Below, in pieces: positions 28,088-35,920 of a DNA stretch of 64,000 bases. This DNA comes from JADKAV01 sp041393775. Its GTDB lineage: Bacteria > Actinomycetota > Actinomycetes > S36-B12 > UBA10799. The stretch lies in contig JAWKJM010000009.1 in NCBI GenBank assembly GCA_041393775.1, positions 1-64,000 on the forward strand, in the 5' to 3' direction. The stretch's first letter is position 1; each line of letters opens with the position of its first letter. The translations under genes were made by a program, and so were the position numbers. Below the pieces are notes generated by a model. The model saw only the letters and a list, made by a program, of their open reading frames with translations. It was not told where the DNA came from and did not search any database.

Positions 28088-28742
28088 CCCGCAGGGCGTA
28101 GGCTCACCACGACACCAACACGACAGAGCGGCACTCATCCGTGAGACCTGAGCGGCGATTGCTCATCCTACCCCGTTGCCTTCTTGGCGGCTCCAGAATG
28201 GAGCTGTTCGGCTGCTGGGCCCGGGCATGAGGTGCCCTGTTGTGGGTGATCGAGGGCCAGCGCGTCTGGTGGTGTTGGTGGTTCGCTGACAGGGGCATGG
28301 CCTGACTGCGGTGGGGTGTCTTCGTAGTGTGGGTGCTGGAGACTGCGGATCCAGCACTGGGTGAGAACCATCGGTCGAGGGCCCGGGTGAACGACTGGCG
28401 CACCACGGGCCGGGCTGAGACACGCGTGCGGCCAGTTGAAGGTGTGGGTGTACAAGGTGGTTGTGCCCACCCAACACGCCCACCACGCCGTGACCTCCAA
28501 ACGAAACCACCTGACACGCCTACCCCACGCCCTGGCAACCTGGCCGGCGGGGTGGCTGACGTCTTCGACCTGCGTCTGGCCAGCGGTCTACCGGGAGGAC
28601 CGGGTGACTGTGCGGCCTTCACCTGGGCCTGCGGGGGCTGGCTTGCGTCGGGTAGTCGCCGTCGTCCAGTCTGCTGTGTTTGTGCCCTGTCGTCCCGGTT
28701 GACGCAGTATGCTCGAGTCTTCTGATCGGTGCGGGGGAAGAT
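28088..28742. other. Gap without recognisable gene
   Basis: 655 bp. Overlapping open frames on both strands are His/Pro/Thr-rich, mutually exclusive and resemble no family. The only interpretable element is the promoter/leader at the right end. Confidence 0.5.
28708..28738 (+). promoter_or_regulatory. Promoter and G-run leader of the paralogue pair
   Basis: TATGCT at 28708-28713 and GCGGGGGA at 28731-28738, 4 nt before ATG 28743. Confidence 0.5.
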
Positions 28743-29255
28743 ATGAGTCTATGGCGGCTCCTGGCAGGAGCAACGGTGGTCGCGGTTGCCGGATCGACGA
28801 TGTTGGTCGGGTCGCCGGCGAACGCCGTTGCGGGTTCCGCTGCCGTGTGGACGTGCAGCAAGGCCGCGCATAAGCCCGGCAAGATGAACATCTGGTGCTA
28901 TCACGGGTCGTTGTGGACCAAGAAGATGCGCTGGTCGAGGTGGTCGCCGTCCAAGGCCACCGCCCGTGGCGTCTACGTCGTGAACTCGTGTGACTACTCT
29001 TGCGCGGACGGTCCGTTTTACGACTACAGGGCGCGTTTCGACTTCAGCGAACCGCGCCATTTCAGCGCCTTCCGAGGCACCTCGACACGGTTGAACCACT
29101 CCGCCCACCTGTTCAGCAAGATGCGGGTGCGGTTCACCGGGGAGTGGCCATCCGGGTGGGACGAGCGGCCGTACATCCTGAGAATGGAGAGAGGTCCGAC
29201 CGGGCGGTGTGAACTGATCTGGGAGCAGCGCGGTAGTCGGATCAAGCCATGTTGA
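28743..29255 (+). CDS. Secreted six-cysteine protein, paralogue 1
   Basis: 170 residues; signal peptide ~1-28 (WRLLAGATVVAVAG...ANA). The mature part has six cysteines in the pattern WTC, IWCYH, NSC, YSC, GRC and the terminal KPC, plus RARFDFSEP and KMRVRF. The next gene has the same six-cysteine layout and the same RARFxFSxP and MRVR motifs, so the two are tandem paralogues. I do not recognise the family; three disulfides are likely. ATG 28743 is chosen for its leader and signal peptide. Confidence 0.78.
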   Translation: MSLWRLLAGATVVAVAGSTMLVGSPANAVAGSAAVWTCSKAAHKPGKMNIWCYHGSLWTKKMRWSRWSPSKATARGVYVVNSCDYSCADGPFYDYRARFDFSEPRHFSAFRGTSTRLNHSAHLFSKMRVRFTGEWPSGWDERPYILRMERGPTGRCELIWEQRGSRIKPC

Positions 29256-29674
29256 GGGTCGCCGCGGCTGTGGCGGCGTCGGCGGTTGTGCTGCCAGCAC
29301 TCCCCGCCGCCGCGGATTCTCCGGGGATCTACTGGGACTGCGGATCGGCCGTCTCGAAACCCGCCACGATCGACCTCAACTGTCTGCATGCCGACGCTAT
29401 TGCCGCGAGGCTGTCGTGGAAGGGCAGCCGGGCCACAGGGTTCTTCGCCTACCCCGCATGCACGTCCTCCGGGTGTGACACCGTCGCGATCCGGGCCAGG
29501 TTCAGGTTCAGCCGCCCGGTGACGACGAGTGCCGGCTACGTGTACACCGTGATGCGAGTGCGACTGTTGGCCAACAAGTACCACCGCCACGGACTGTCCA
29601 GGGTCCGCCGCTACGTCCTGACATGTGATGTCGGGCAGGGCTGGATCCCCAAGCGCCTGGCCGATCCGTGCTGA
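29249..29674 (+). CDS. Secreted six-cysteine protein, paralogue 2
   Basis: 141 residues; signal peptide ~1-22 (LRVAAAVAASAVVLPALPAAA). Six cysteines at WDC, LNCLH, PAC, SGC, LTC and the final DPC, with RARFRFSRP and MRVRLL, matching paralogue 1 upstream. The ATG lies 7 bp inside the preceding gene, so it is co-translated. It has no leader motif of its own, consistent with a duplication inside one operon. Function unknown. Confidence 0.75.
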   Translation: MLRVAAAVAASAVVLPALPAAADSPGIYWDCGSAVSKPATIDLNCLHADAIAARLSWKGSRATGFFAYPACTSSGCDTVAIRARFRFSRPVTTSAGYVYTVMRVRLLANKYHRHGLSRVRRYVLTCDVGQGWIPKRLADPC

Positions 29675-30127
29675 GTCCGACTCCCGGCCGACCGTGACAG
29701 GAGGACCCGAACTGCAGACGTGTGAGACAGAGCGGTGACCGGGCGGTTGTCGGGGCATGTCCTGCTGGACTGGTGTTTCGGCGGCACCGGTCGGGTACCG
29801 GCCTCCGTTGTGTGATGCCGGGCAAGTGCCAGCGGCCTGGCTGGTGCACGCCTGCGGGGCGGCCGCGCACGAGTCCAGTTGCGGGTGACGTCGGTGCGCG
29901 TCGAGACGCATCTCTCCGCGTCGTGACCACGCGATAGGAGGCAGGCAACCCGTCTGTCCATCTCCCAGGACGGCACTCGACGTGCCGATGGCGTATCCCG
30001 GCCCACGGTCTTCCTGCTCCGCGATCGCTGGAGACAAGTGCGCGGCGCTGGGGCTTTGGGGGGGTAGCCGCTTGTGCTGGTAGTGTCAGATCCCCGGAAT
30101 GTGTCCCCGGCCTGGGATGCTGGGCGC
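29675..30127. other. Gap without recognisable gene
   Basis: About 450 bp between the paralogue pair and the next promoter. No convincing coding frame, repeat or RNA was seen. Confidence 0.5.
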
Positions 30128-30154
30128 TAGGCTGCGACCATGATCAACGGGGGA
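30128..30154 (+). promoter_or_regulatory. -10 box and G-run near the 30140 gene start
   Basis: TAGGCT at 30128-30133 lies exactly 6 nt before ATG 30140 (leaderless reading), yet AACGGGGGA at 30146-30154 follows, 12 nt before an in-frame GTG at 30167 (leadered reading). Both starts are compatible with the protein. Confidence 0.5.
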
Positions 30155-31153
30155 TCTCACCGACGTGTGTTCGTGACCATCGTAACCGTCGGCGCTGCTG
30201 CGGCGATCGCATCGCCGGCGGTGGCCGACACCAACCTCACCATCAGGGTGCGGGGTTGCAGCGGCTGTTCGGTGACGGCGGTGCACAGTGTTCATCCGAG
30301 TTGGGACTCCATCGACGACTCGGTCATCTGGCGGAAGTCGGTGAAGGTGCGCAAGGGCGTGGCCCGCTTGACCGTTCCGACGGGGAGGACCCGGGGTCTG
30401 GCATTTGAACTGTATGCCGGCAAGTACGACGGTGGCGGGTCGGTGACGATGGTGGCTCTTCGCTATGCCGGCAAGCGCGTGGGTTCCAGGGTCGGGTGGT
30501 TCGCCTCCGCGCGGGGCAAGCGAGGCTCGTACTGCTGGGCCGGGACAGACAGGAGCCGGGCGACTTTGAAGGTCCGCACGCAACGCTCGATCGACCGGTC
30601 GGTCCCCCGGGGCGCGCCGGGGCGGTACCTGATCCGCGCGTGGGCCAGCCCCATGCAGCCGACGTTGCGTGATGACCTCAACATGGCCCCGACGAACGAT
30701 GGCGGGCTGGGGATCCAGCAGGGTCCGTACTGTTTCGACTCCGGGGTCTCCTCGTCGCTGGCCATCGCGGCGAAAGTGCCGGGAGGCGCGTCAGTGTGGA
30801 TCAAGCCGGTCGGCGGTACCTACCAGATGCTGCGGCTGTGGCGGTCCGGGACGAGGTTGCGCCTCTACCGGGACGAGGGCAACTACCCCGGCGACGGCCA
30901 GTATTGCTCATGGGGGACCTTGCGGGGGAAGAGGTTCGTCGGTAAGGAGCAGCGGGTCGCTCCCGATCCTATCCCCGCACGCTACAAGATCCGCAAGAAG
31001 AGCGGCAGGCTTCAGGTGCTTGGCCTGTCCGGGTCCGTGCAGGAGGACCGACTCCCGTGGCGGCGCGGCAGTGTGCAGAAGTACTTCCAGCTGGTGCCCG
31101 ACGCGGCCGGATACACCGGCCAGTGGTGCCGCACGTTCAAGCGGATGGGGTGA
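30140..31153 (+). CDS. Secreted protein of unknown family
   Basis: 337 residues; signal peptide to about residue 30 (HRRVFVTIVTVGAAAAIASPAVADT), where the HRR supplies the positive n-region and favours ATG 30140 over GTG 30167. Mature part is rich in Arg, Gly and beta-type segments with CSGCS near the start and later paired cysteines (SYCWAG, PYCFDSG, QYCSWG, QWCRTF). No domain recognised. It belongs to the run of exported orphans sharing the G-run leader. Confidence 0.7.
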   Translation: MINGGSHRRVFVTIVTVGAAAAIASPAVADTNLTIRVRGCSGCSVTAVHSVHPSWDSIDDSVIWRKSVKVRKGVARLTVPTGRTRGLAFELYAGKYDGGGSVTMVALRYAGKRVGSRVGWFASARGKRGSYCWAGTDRSRATLKVRTQRSIDRSVPRGAPGRYLIRAWASPMQPTLRDDLNMAPTNDGGLGIQQGPYCFDSGVSSSLAIAAKVPGGASVWIKPVGGTYQMLRLWRSGTRLRLYRDEGNYPGDGQYCSWGTLRGKRFVGKEQRVAPDPIPARYKIRKKSGRLQVLGLSGSVQEDRLPWRRGSVQKYFQLVPDAAGYTGQWCRTFKRMG

Positions 31154-31221
31154 AGCCGAAGTAGCGGATGGCCCGTCAGGGCCGCTCCGGCCACGCAGGC
31201 ATTTGCCTGGTGCCACGCGAG

Positions 31222-31350
31222 TGCATGCCCCCGTGGCCTCATTGACGCCAAGGTTGCGGGCGACCTGTGCGATCGGCTTGCCGGACTCCAAGGCGATACG
31301 CACACCGCACCCTCCCGGAACCCCGGATCGTACTTGTCTTGCTTCGACAC
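31222..31350 (-). pseudogene. Frameshifted fragment of an IS3-type transposase OrfA
   Basis: Starts at GTG 31350 with GGAGGTG: SKQDKYDPGFREGAV, then a TG insertion at about 31302-31308 shifts the frame, after which RIALESGKPIAQVARNLGVN continues. Together this is the N-terminal helix-turn-helix of IS3-family OrfA. The match ends after NEAT, so the element is truncated as well as frameshifted. Confidence 0.75.
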
Positions 31351-31512
31351 CAGCACCTCCCTTTCAAGGCGGGCGTCTACACGCTGCAGGGGAACCCCAC
31401 GTTGGGCGGTCCCCTTGCGGGCCGCCGTCGCGCGAGTTGCGGATGCGGAATTGGCTACGCGCCGGCGCTGGGCAAAGCGTCCGTTTGGTGGCTAGTGCCA
31501 CTGCTATTGCTG

Positions 31513-31555
31513 TACAGTGGCAGTCCATTCGGTAGAGACAGGGTGGCAACGGGGG
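31513..31555 (+). promoter_or_regulatory. Promoter and G-run leader of the 31560 gene
   Basis: TACAGT (31513-31518), with a possible alternative TAGAGA (31533-31538), and AACGGGGG ending at 31555, 4 nt before ATG 31560. Confidence 0.45.
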
Positions 31556-31559
31556 TCTC

Positions 31560-32660
31560 ATGAAGATGTCAGTTATCCGATCCGTCGTCATCGGGGTTGC
31601 GGCGCTCTCGCTGATTGCCGTGGCTCCGGCGCAGGCCGACCCGGAGCCGGACAATTGGATTTGGCAGGCGCGAGGGCCGGCGACCTCGGGTTCGATCACG
31701 GGGACTCTGGCCTCCAACAATGACGTCGACTACTACATGTTCTACGCCGCCAGTCAGACACAGTTGTCGGTGACGTCGCTCCCGATTGGGTGCGGCTCTT
31801 CCCTGGGATTCGGGCTCTACGACACGAACGGCGACTACCTGACCCACCGGTCTGCCTCCACCACTAAGAACGTGTCCATGAACTACACGACCCCGTCCGG
31901 TACGAACCGCTTCTTCGTGCGCGTCTACCGCATCTCCAGCCTGAGTTCGTGCGTGGGGCAGACGTATCGGGTGAACGTGGGTCCGACCAGCGCGCTGCTG
32001 GCCGGACCGTCGATGAACAGTGGCAGCACGCCGACCGGGGAGCCGAACGAGACGGCAGAGCAGGCCGCCGGCCCGCTCGCCGCCGACACCATCTACTCGG
32101 GTGTCTCGGAGACACAGAACGACCAGGACTGGTTCTACTTCTACGCCAGCGGGGCTTTCCAGGTAGAGGCGACGGAGAACGCTGGTTGCTCCAGCGATTT
32201 CCATCTTTACGACCAGGACATGGACTATCTCGGTGCAACCTACGCGGGTGAGAACAGGTACCGGCAGTTCACGTACACGCCCGACTCGTGGCGGCGCTTC
32301 TACATCAAAGTGGACGGAGATTGCGTGGGAGCCGGGTACCGGTTCAGTCTCGGGCCCGCCTCGGCGATCCAGTCCGGCCCAGCCCCGGTCCCGGTCGTGC
32401 CCGGCGGGGTTGGTGCGCTGGCCACACGCAAGACCAAGAAGACCGTGGTCGTCTATTGGGCCGCCGCCACCGGCGCTCAGGGCTACCAAGTGCGCAAAGC
32501 GAAGAAACGCAAGAAGTATGGGCCATGGTCCGGTACTGCGAACACATGGACCAGCATCAAGAAGAAGAAGATTCCCAAGAAACGCGGAATGTGGATCAAG
32601 GTCCGAGCGGTCAACTCCGTCGGGCACGGAACGCCTTCGGTGAGGAAGATCCGTCGCTAG
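31560..32660 (+). CDS. Secreted protein with two pre-peptidase-C-like domains and a basic Fn3-like tail
   Basis: 366 residues; signal peptide 1-~26 (ending AQA). Two beta-rich repeats (~35-140 and ~165-265), each with SG...DxDYYMFYA or DQDWFYFYA, a Cys pair and LYDxxxDYL, the pattern of PPC-type binding domains. Then a Fn3-like domain (VVVYWAAATGAQGYQVRKAKK...) with a very Lys/Arg-rich surface, ending RKIRR. Possibly binds wall or surface polymers. No catalytic domain. Confidence 0.78.
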   Translation: MKMSVIRSVVIGVAALSLIAVAPAQADPEPDNWIWQARGPATSGSITGTLASNNDVDYYMFYAASQTQLSVTSLPIGCGSSLGFGLYDTNGDYLTHRSASTTKNVSMNYTTPSGTNRFFVRVYRISSLSSCVGQTYRVNVGPTSALLAGPSMNSGSTPTGEPNETAEQAAGPLAADTIYSGVSETQNDQDWFYFYASGAFQVEATENAGCSSDFHLYDQDMDYLGATYAGENRYRQFTYTPDSWRRFYIKVDGDCVGAGYRFSLGPASAIQSGPAPVPVVPGGVGALATRKTKKTVVVYWAAATGAQGYQVRKAKKRKKYGPWSGTANTWTSIKKKKIPKKRGMWIKVRAVNSVGHGTPSVRKIRR

Positions 32661-32964
32661 GTGCGCCAGAGGCGCTGGAGTGTCGTCCGGTTGGTGGCCC
32701 GATTTGACTTCTGCCGTTTGCGCCACCACGAACTTCCGCTGGTGCCTGACTGTGCCCTTTGAGCCGCGTCGCGCTCGAGCGGCCTGGGCTACATGGGGGC
32801 ACGGTACTCGCCTGGCGACGTGACAGAGCCCCGATGAACTGGCACCAGTCATCGTCGAGTGGGTGAAGCCCGATACAACCCGTGTCGCCCGCACGCTCAA
32901 ACCGAATCGGCCGGACATGGCTGTGGTTGAGGGGTGTGATCCAGTCGGGTCTCCGGGGGCCCGG
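32661..32964. other. Gap between convergent genes
   Basis: 304 bp between two convergent secreted-protein genes; no gene, hairpin or repeat that I can support. Confidence 0.5.
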
Positions 32965-33471
32965 TTACTCGCAGAACCTCGCGTAGTTGGCCCTCCACTG
33001 CTTGGGCGAGGTCCAGGGCCAGTCCGGGAAGGACACGGACCAGTAGGAGTGCCGGTTGGCGAACCTGCGAGCCTGCCTCTTCGTCGTTACCTGCATGCCG
33101 ACGAAGTGAGTACGTGGGCCCCTGCCCGAAACCTCATTGGTCTGCCTTGTCGGCCTGGAACATTCCCAGCCGCCGACCAAACCTTTGACTGTGTGGCCGC
33201 GCCTGTGCATCCAACCGACTGAGTAGATGCCGTTGCCTTGGGCCGGTGACATCTTGTACCGGATCTTGTGGCCCTTGACCTGCATCACGGCGACGGCGCA
33301 GTCGTATGTGCAGGAATCGCTGGTCGTCATGTAGATCGTGTGGGTGTCGGCTGTGGCGGGCGCAGTCAGAGTTGCGGTGGTGAACAGGGCTGCTGCCACG
33401 CCTGCAATGCCTAACCGGCGGTAGGCGATCCGGCTGACCATCCGCCCCCGGTGACCGTTCGCCTGTTTCAT
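32965..33471 (-). CDS. Small secreted protein of unknown family
   Basis: 168 residues; Arg-rich n-region then hydrophobic signal (LGIAGVAAALFTTATLTAPATA). Mature part: cysteines in DSCTYDCAV, GGWECSRP and the C-terminal RFCE (four in total), and a Trp-rich end (SYWSVSFPDWPWTSPKQW). No family recognised. ATG 33471 follows GGGGGAA, with TACACT/TATACA further upstream. Confidence 0.7.
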   Translation of the reverse strand: MKQANGHRGRMVSRIAYRRLGIAGVAAALFTTATLTAPATADTHTIYMTTSDSCTYDCAVAVMQVKGHKIRYKMSPAQGNGIYSVGWMHRRGHTVKGLVGGWECSRPTRQTNEVSGRGPRTHFVGMQVTTKRQARRFANRHSYWSVSFPDWPWTSPKQWRANYARFCE

Positions 33472-33477
33472 TCGCGC

Positions 33478-33505
33478 TTCCCCCTACCAAGCCCTCGCCA
33501 GTGTA
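33478..33505 (-). promoter_or_regulatory. Promoter and G-run leader of the 33471 gene
   Basis: On the minus strand TACACT (33505-33500) is followed by GGGGGAA (33484-33478), 6 nt before ATG 33471. Confidence 0.45.
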
Positions 33506-33632
33506 TAGCTCGTGTACGTCAGTGTCTCTGGCTTGCTGCGTGAAGGAGTGCCGTCAGAGGTTCGAGTTCGCCTGCTTGGCGTGTGACTGTGCAGTAGCCT
33601 GAGGCAGTGACTCGGGGGGCTCCGCCAGAACT

Positions 33633-34070
33633 GTGCCTGCAACGGCCGTCGCTCTCTGGCCCTGTTCCCGGTGTGGGTGCGGCCAGCCACCGCAGTCGCG
33701 ACCCCCGGGCCGAGACAAGGTGAGTGTGGCCGTGGGCGGCGACGAACGTATGGGTTTGCGTCAGCACGGGAACATCGTTCTCGCGTTCTCCGCCGATGTC
33801 TTCGAAGGCGAATGCCATGTCGGACACAAGGTGGGCGCGCGGTTGGTCAGATTCCGCTACCACCAGGCCGGCACCGCAGAACTGGTCAGGTTCCGGATGC
33901 GGATGCGCAACCTGCACGGCATGTGGATTCCCCGAAGGTCCGTGAGCGGCGAAGCCATGAGACCGACCCGTATCCGCCGCTCCGATCTCCGAGTCCTGGA
34001 TCGGTGCCTGCGATGGCTAGGCCCGGCAAACCCCGCGCTGCGCGGCATCAGACCCCTGCTCAGCGGCTGA
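33633..34070 (+). CDS. Hypothetical protein, possibly degenerate
   Basis: 145-residue frame from GTG 33633. From about residue 35 codon use looks coding (IVLAFSADVFEGECHVGHKVGARLVRFRYHQAG...), but the first 30 residues are Cys/Pro-rich and do not form a signal peptide. A TAGCCT box at 33595 sits exactly 6 nt before GTG 33607, which opens a different frame that stops after 38 codons, so the front end may be frameshifted. Treat as uncertain. Confidence 0.35.
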   Translation: MPATAVALWPCSRCGCGQPPQSRPPGRDKVSVAVGGDERMGLRQHGNIVLAFSADVFEGECHVGHKVGARLVRFRYHQAGTAELVRFRMRMRNLHGMWIPRRSVSGEAMRPTRIRRSDLRVLDRCLRWLGPANPALRGIRPLLSG

Positions 34071-34102
34071 TCCCGTGGACAGCTTTGGGCTCACCGTTCC
34101 GG

Positions 34103-34129
34103 TAGCATGCCAGCGACGACAAAGGGGGA
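34103..34129 (+). promoter_or_regulatory. Promoter and G-run leader of the 34134 gene
   Basis: TAGCAT at 34103-34108, AAAGGGGGA at 34121-34129, 4 nt before GTG 34134. Confidence 0.5.
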
Positions 34130-34133
34130 TGCA

Positions 34134-34544
34134 GTGCGAGCACGACGAGTCCTGGGCCTGATCAGCGTGGCGGCAACCGTGGCTGCGATCGGGCCCACGC
34201 CTGCCCACGCCGCTCATGGCATTCCACCACGACTGGTGGGCTTCTACTATCAGCACGCGGGCGGGATGACAGTGCGCTCCAACGGGACCGTCACAGTCGT
34301 CTACCAGTGGTACTACAAGCGGGACAACGGCATGCCAACCTTTCCACGCCTCACCCTCGAGGTCGACACCGTCCGTGGGCGGACCTTGAAGGGGCGGGTG
34401 GTCTCCCAGCGGAAGTCCCCTGTGCAGGTGGGTTCGCGTTTCACCCTGAAGCGCAAAGCCCCGGGCATGCGCCTGCGGCTGGCCGGGTTCCCTCATCGCT
34501 GGTACTTCTGCGATGACTCCCACCAGGGTCAATGCGGAGCATGA
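34134..34544 (+). CDS. Small secreted protein of unknown family
   Basis: 136 residues from GTG 34134, chosen because the G-run leader ends 4 nt upstream and the signal peptide begins there (RARRVLGLISVAATVAA...AHA). Mature part ~110 residues, Arg/Lys-rich beta pattern (VTVVYQWYYKRDNG, GRTLKGRVVSQRKSPV) with two C-terminal cysteines (YFCDDSHQGQCGA). No family recognised. Convergent with the collagen-like gene across a perfect hairpin. Confidence 0.68.
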   Translation: MRARRVLGLISVAATVAAIGPTPAHAAHGIPPRLVGFYYQHAGGMTVRSNGTVTVVYQWYYKRDNGMPTFPRLTLEVDTVRGRTLKGRVVSQRKSPVQVGSRFTLKRKAPGMRLRLAGFPHRWYFCDDSHQGQCGA

Positions 34545-34674
34545 CGAAAGGTCTTGGACTATCAAGGGCGGAGCAGACAACTCGACTTCCCACCGGTGAC
34601 TTGTGTCAGTCACTCTCATGCGCCGCGTTGTGATATAACCTCGCTCTGGCCACGCTCTGCCAAGATGGTCGCAG

Positions 34675-34711
34675 GGACGTTCACGGCCGGGAGTCCCGGC
34701 CGTGAACGTCC
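34675..34711. terminator. Perfect 18-bp stem, likely bidirectional terminator
   Basis: GGACGTTCACGGCCGGGA and its exact complement around a single base, midway between two convergent genes (34544 and 34791). The near-absence of a loop means at least 3-5 nt would be unpaired in RNA. Confidence 0.75.
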
Positions 34712-34790
34712 AAACTCATACCAACTACCGATTGGAGTCACCTCGCCGGGTCACGGTTTCCGACCAGACAGGTGTATCCGACGGTTCAGG

Positions 34791-35366
34791 TCACAGTGCG
34801 CATGTAGTCACGAAGTACACATTCGTATCCCGCGAACTCGAGACGTTCGTCAGGGAATAGGACCATTGGTTTCCCTTCGGCTCGGACGAGTTCAGGAACA
34901 CCAATGACGTAGCGTCGTTGTAGAAGCCACCGCTGATCGCTTTGCCCCCGGAGGTACAGGTGGAGGTGTAGTCCACGTAGTCGTCAGAAGCAAGGGTGGT
35001 GGTAGGAGAGGTCACCGTGTAGATGGTTGCACTACCTGCCGCTCCTGCCGGTCCTGCCGGTCCTTGTGCCCCGGTGTAGCCTCGGGGGCCGCGTTTCCCG
35101 CGTTTCCCGCGTTTCCCGCGCTTCGTGGCAGCCGCCGTCGTACGTTCGTCATCCTGTGCGATTGCTGCCTGCGACTTCAGCGAAGCCTTCACAGACTTGG
35201 CGTGCATCTTGGTGATGCTTCCCGGCTTGCCGATCTCGGTGCCGCTCTCGTCCCGCACGGGATGCGAGATGAAGGGGCCGGCCGCCACCGCCCCCGAGAT
35301 CGCCAAACCTCCGGCCAGAACTCCCGACGCCAAGACTGTCAGCGGCCGCCTGTAACGATTCCACAC
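34791..35366 (-). CDS. Exported collagen-like protein
   Basis: 191 residues from GTG 35366 (ATG 35387 is in frame but lies before the leader G-run). N-terminal hydrophobic segment TVLASGVLAGGLAISGAVAAG acts as signal or anchor; ~65 charged residues; nine or ten Gly-X-Y triplets (GKRGKRGKRGPRGYTGAQGP...), i.e. a short collagen-like stalk; then a ~90-residue C-terminal domain with two cysteines (STCTSGGKAISGGF and terminal TTCAL). Likely a trimeric surface protein. The KRG triplets are three identical DNA repeats. Confidence 0.8.
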   Translation of the reverse strand: MWNRYRRPLTVLASGVLAGGLAISGAVAAGPFISHPVRDESGTEIGKPGSITKMHAKSVKASLKSQAAIAQDDERTTAAATKRGKRGKRGKRGPRGYTGAQGPAGPAGAAGSATIYTVTSPTTTLASDDYVDYTSTCTSGGKAISGGFYNDATSLVFLNSSEPKGNQWSYSLTNVSSSRDTNVYFVTTCAL

Positions 35367-35373
35367 GATATTG

Positions 35374-35419
35374 TTCCCCGTTCGCATACTTGGGGGAATC
35401 TCCCCCGAGCGGGATGATA
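35374..35419 (-). promoter_or_regulatory. Promoter and G-run leader of the collagen-like gene
   Basis: On the minus strand TATCAT (35419-35414), CGGGGGA (35407-35401) paired with a TCCCCC at 35397-35392, then AACGGGGAA (35382-35374), 7 nt before GTG 35366. Confidence 0.5.
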
Positions 35420-35883
35420 CACAGTGTGCCTGTCCTACCTGCGGGCTGTTGCCCAAATCGCATCGAAATCCGGTAGCTCGCTGACCGAGCCGTGTAAGGG
35501 CCGGATTGGGGGCCTCTCCCCAGCAGGGTCGCTGCACGCGCAGCGCCGCCGGATTGTCGATTCCGAACCGCGCAGCGCTGCTCGGAGTCAGACACGGGTG
35601 GTGGCACGCCCCTGCGAGAGGCACCAGGCAGGCGGAGGCACGCGACTGTCCCGGAGGTCGGAATGGTGGGCGGTTGTCGCGGCGCACCCGGAAGGGGAAC
35701 CACACAACAGACTCCATACTCCCGACGAGGTAGCCCCCGACGTCGAGGAGACCATCGCGGCAACTCCTGCGGCCCTGCGACCTTGACACATGAACCCTCA
35801 GGAGGACGGGGAGGACTGCTACGCGGGTTCCGAATGCGTCTACCAATACAGTGAAATCGCATCAGACTGCCGGCGGCATGCAC
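35420..35883. other. Gap between divergent secreted-protein genes
   Basis: About 460 bp with no convincing gene on either strand. Confidence 0.45.
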
Positions 35884-35917
35884 TAGGTTGTCAACGGCAG
35901 CGTTTCTGAACGGGGGA
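35884..35917 (+). promoter_or_regulatory. Promoter and G-run leader of CHAP gene 2
   Basis: TAGGTT at 35884-35889 and AACGGGGGA at 35909-35917, 3 nt before ATG 35921. Confidence 0.5.
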
Positions 35918-35920
35918 TTT

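Larger units (their letters stand above)
31154..31559. other. Gap holding an IS3 OrfA relic and a promoter
   Basis: 406 bp. The transposase relic occupies 31222-31350 on the minus strand; the right end carries the promoter/leader of the next gene. Confidence 0.55.

Noticed and set aside
28104..28622. 172-residue minus-strand frame in the gap after CHAP gene 1
   Set aside because: Several overlapping frames on both strands are equally open and none shows a recognisable fold, start signal or codon bias.
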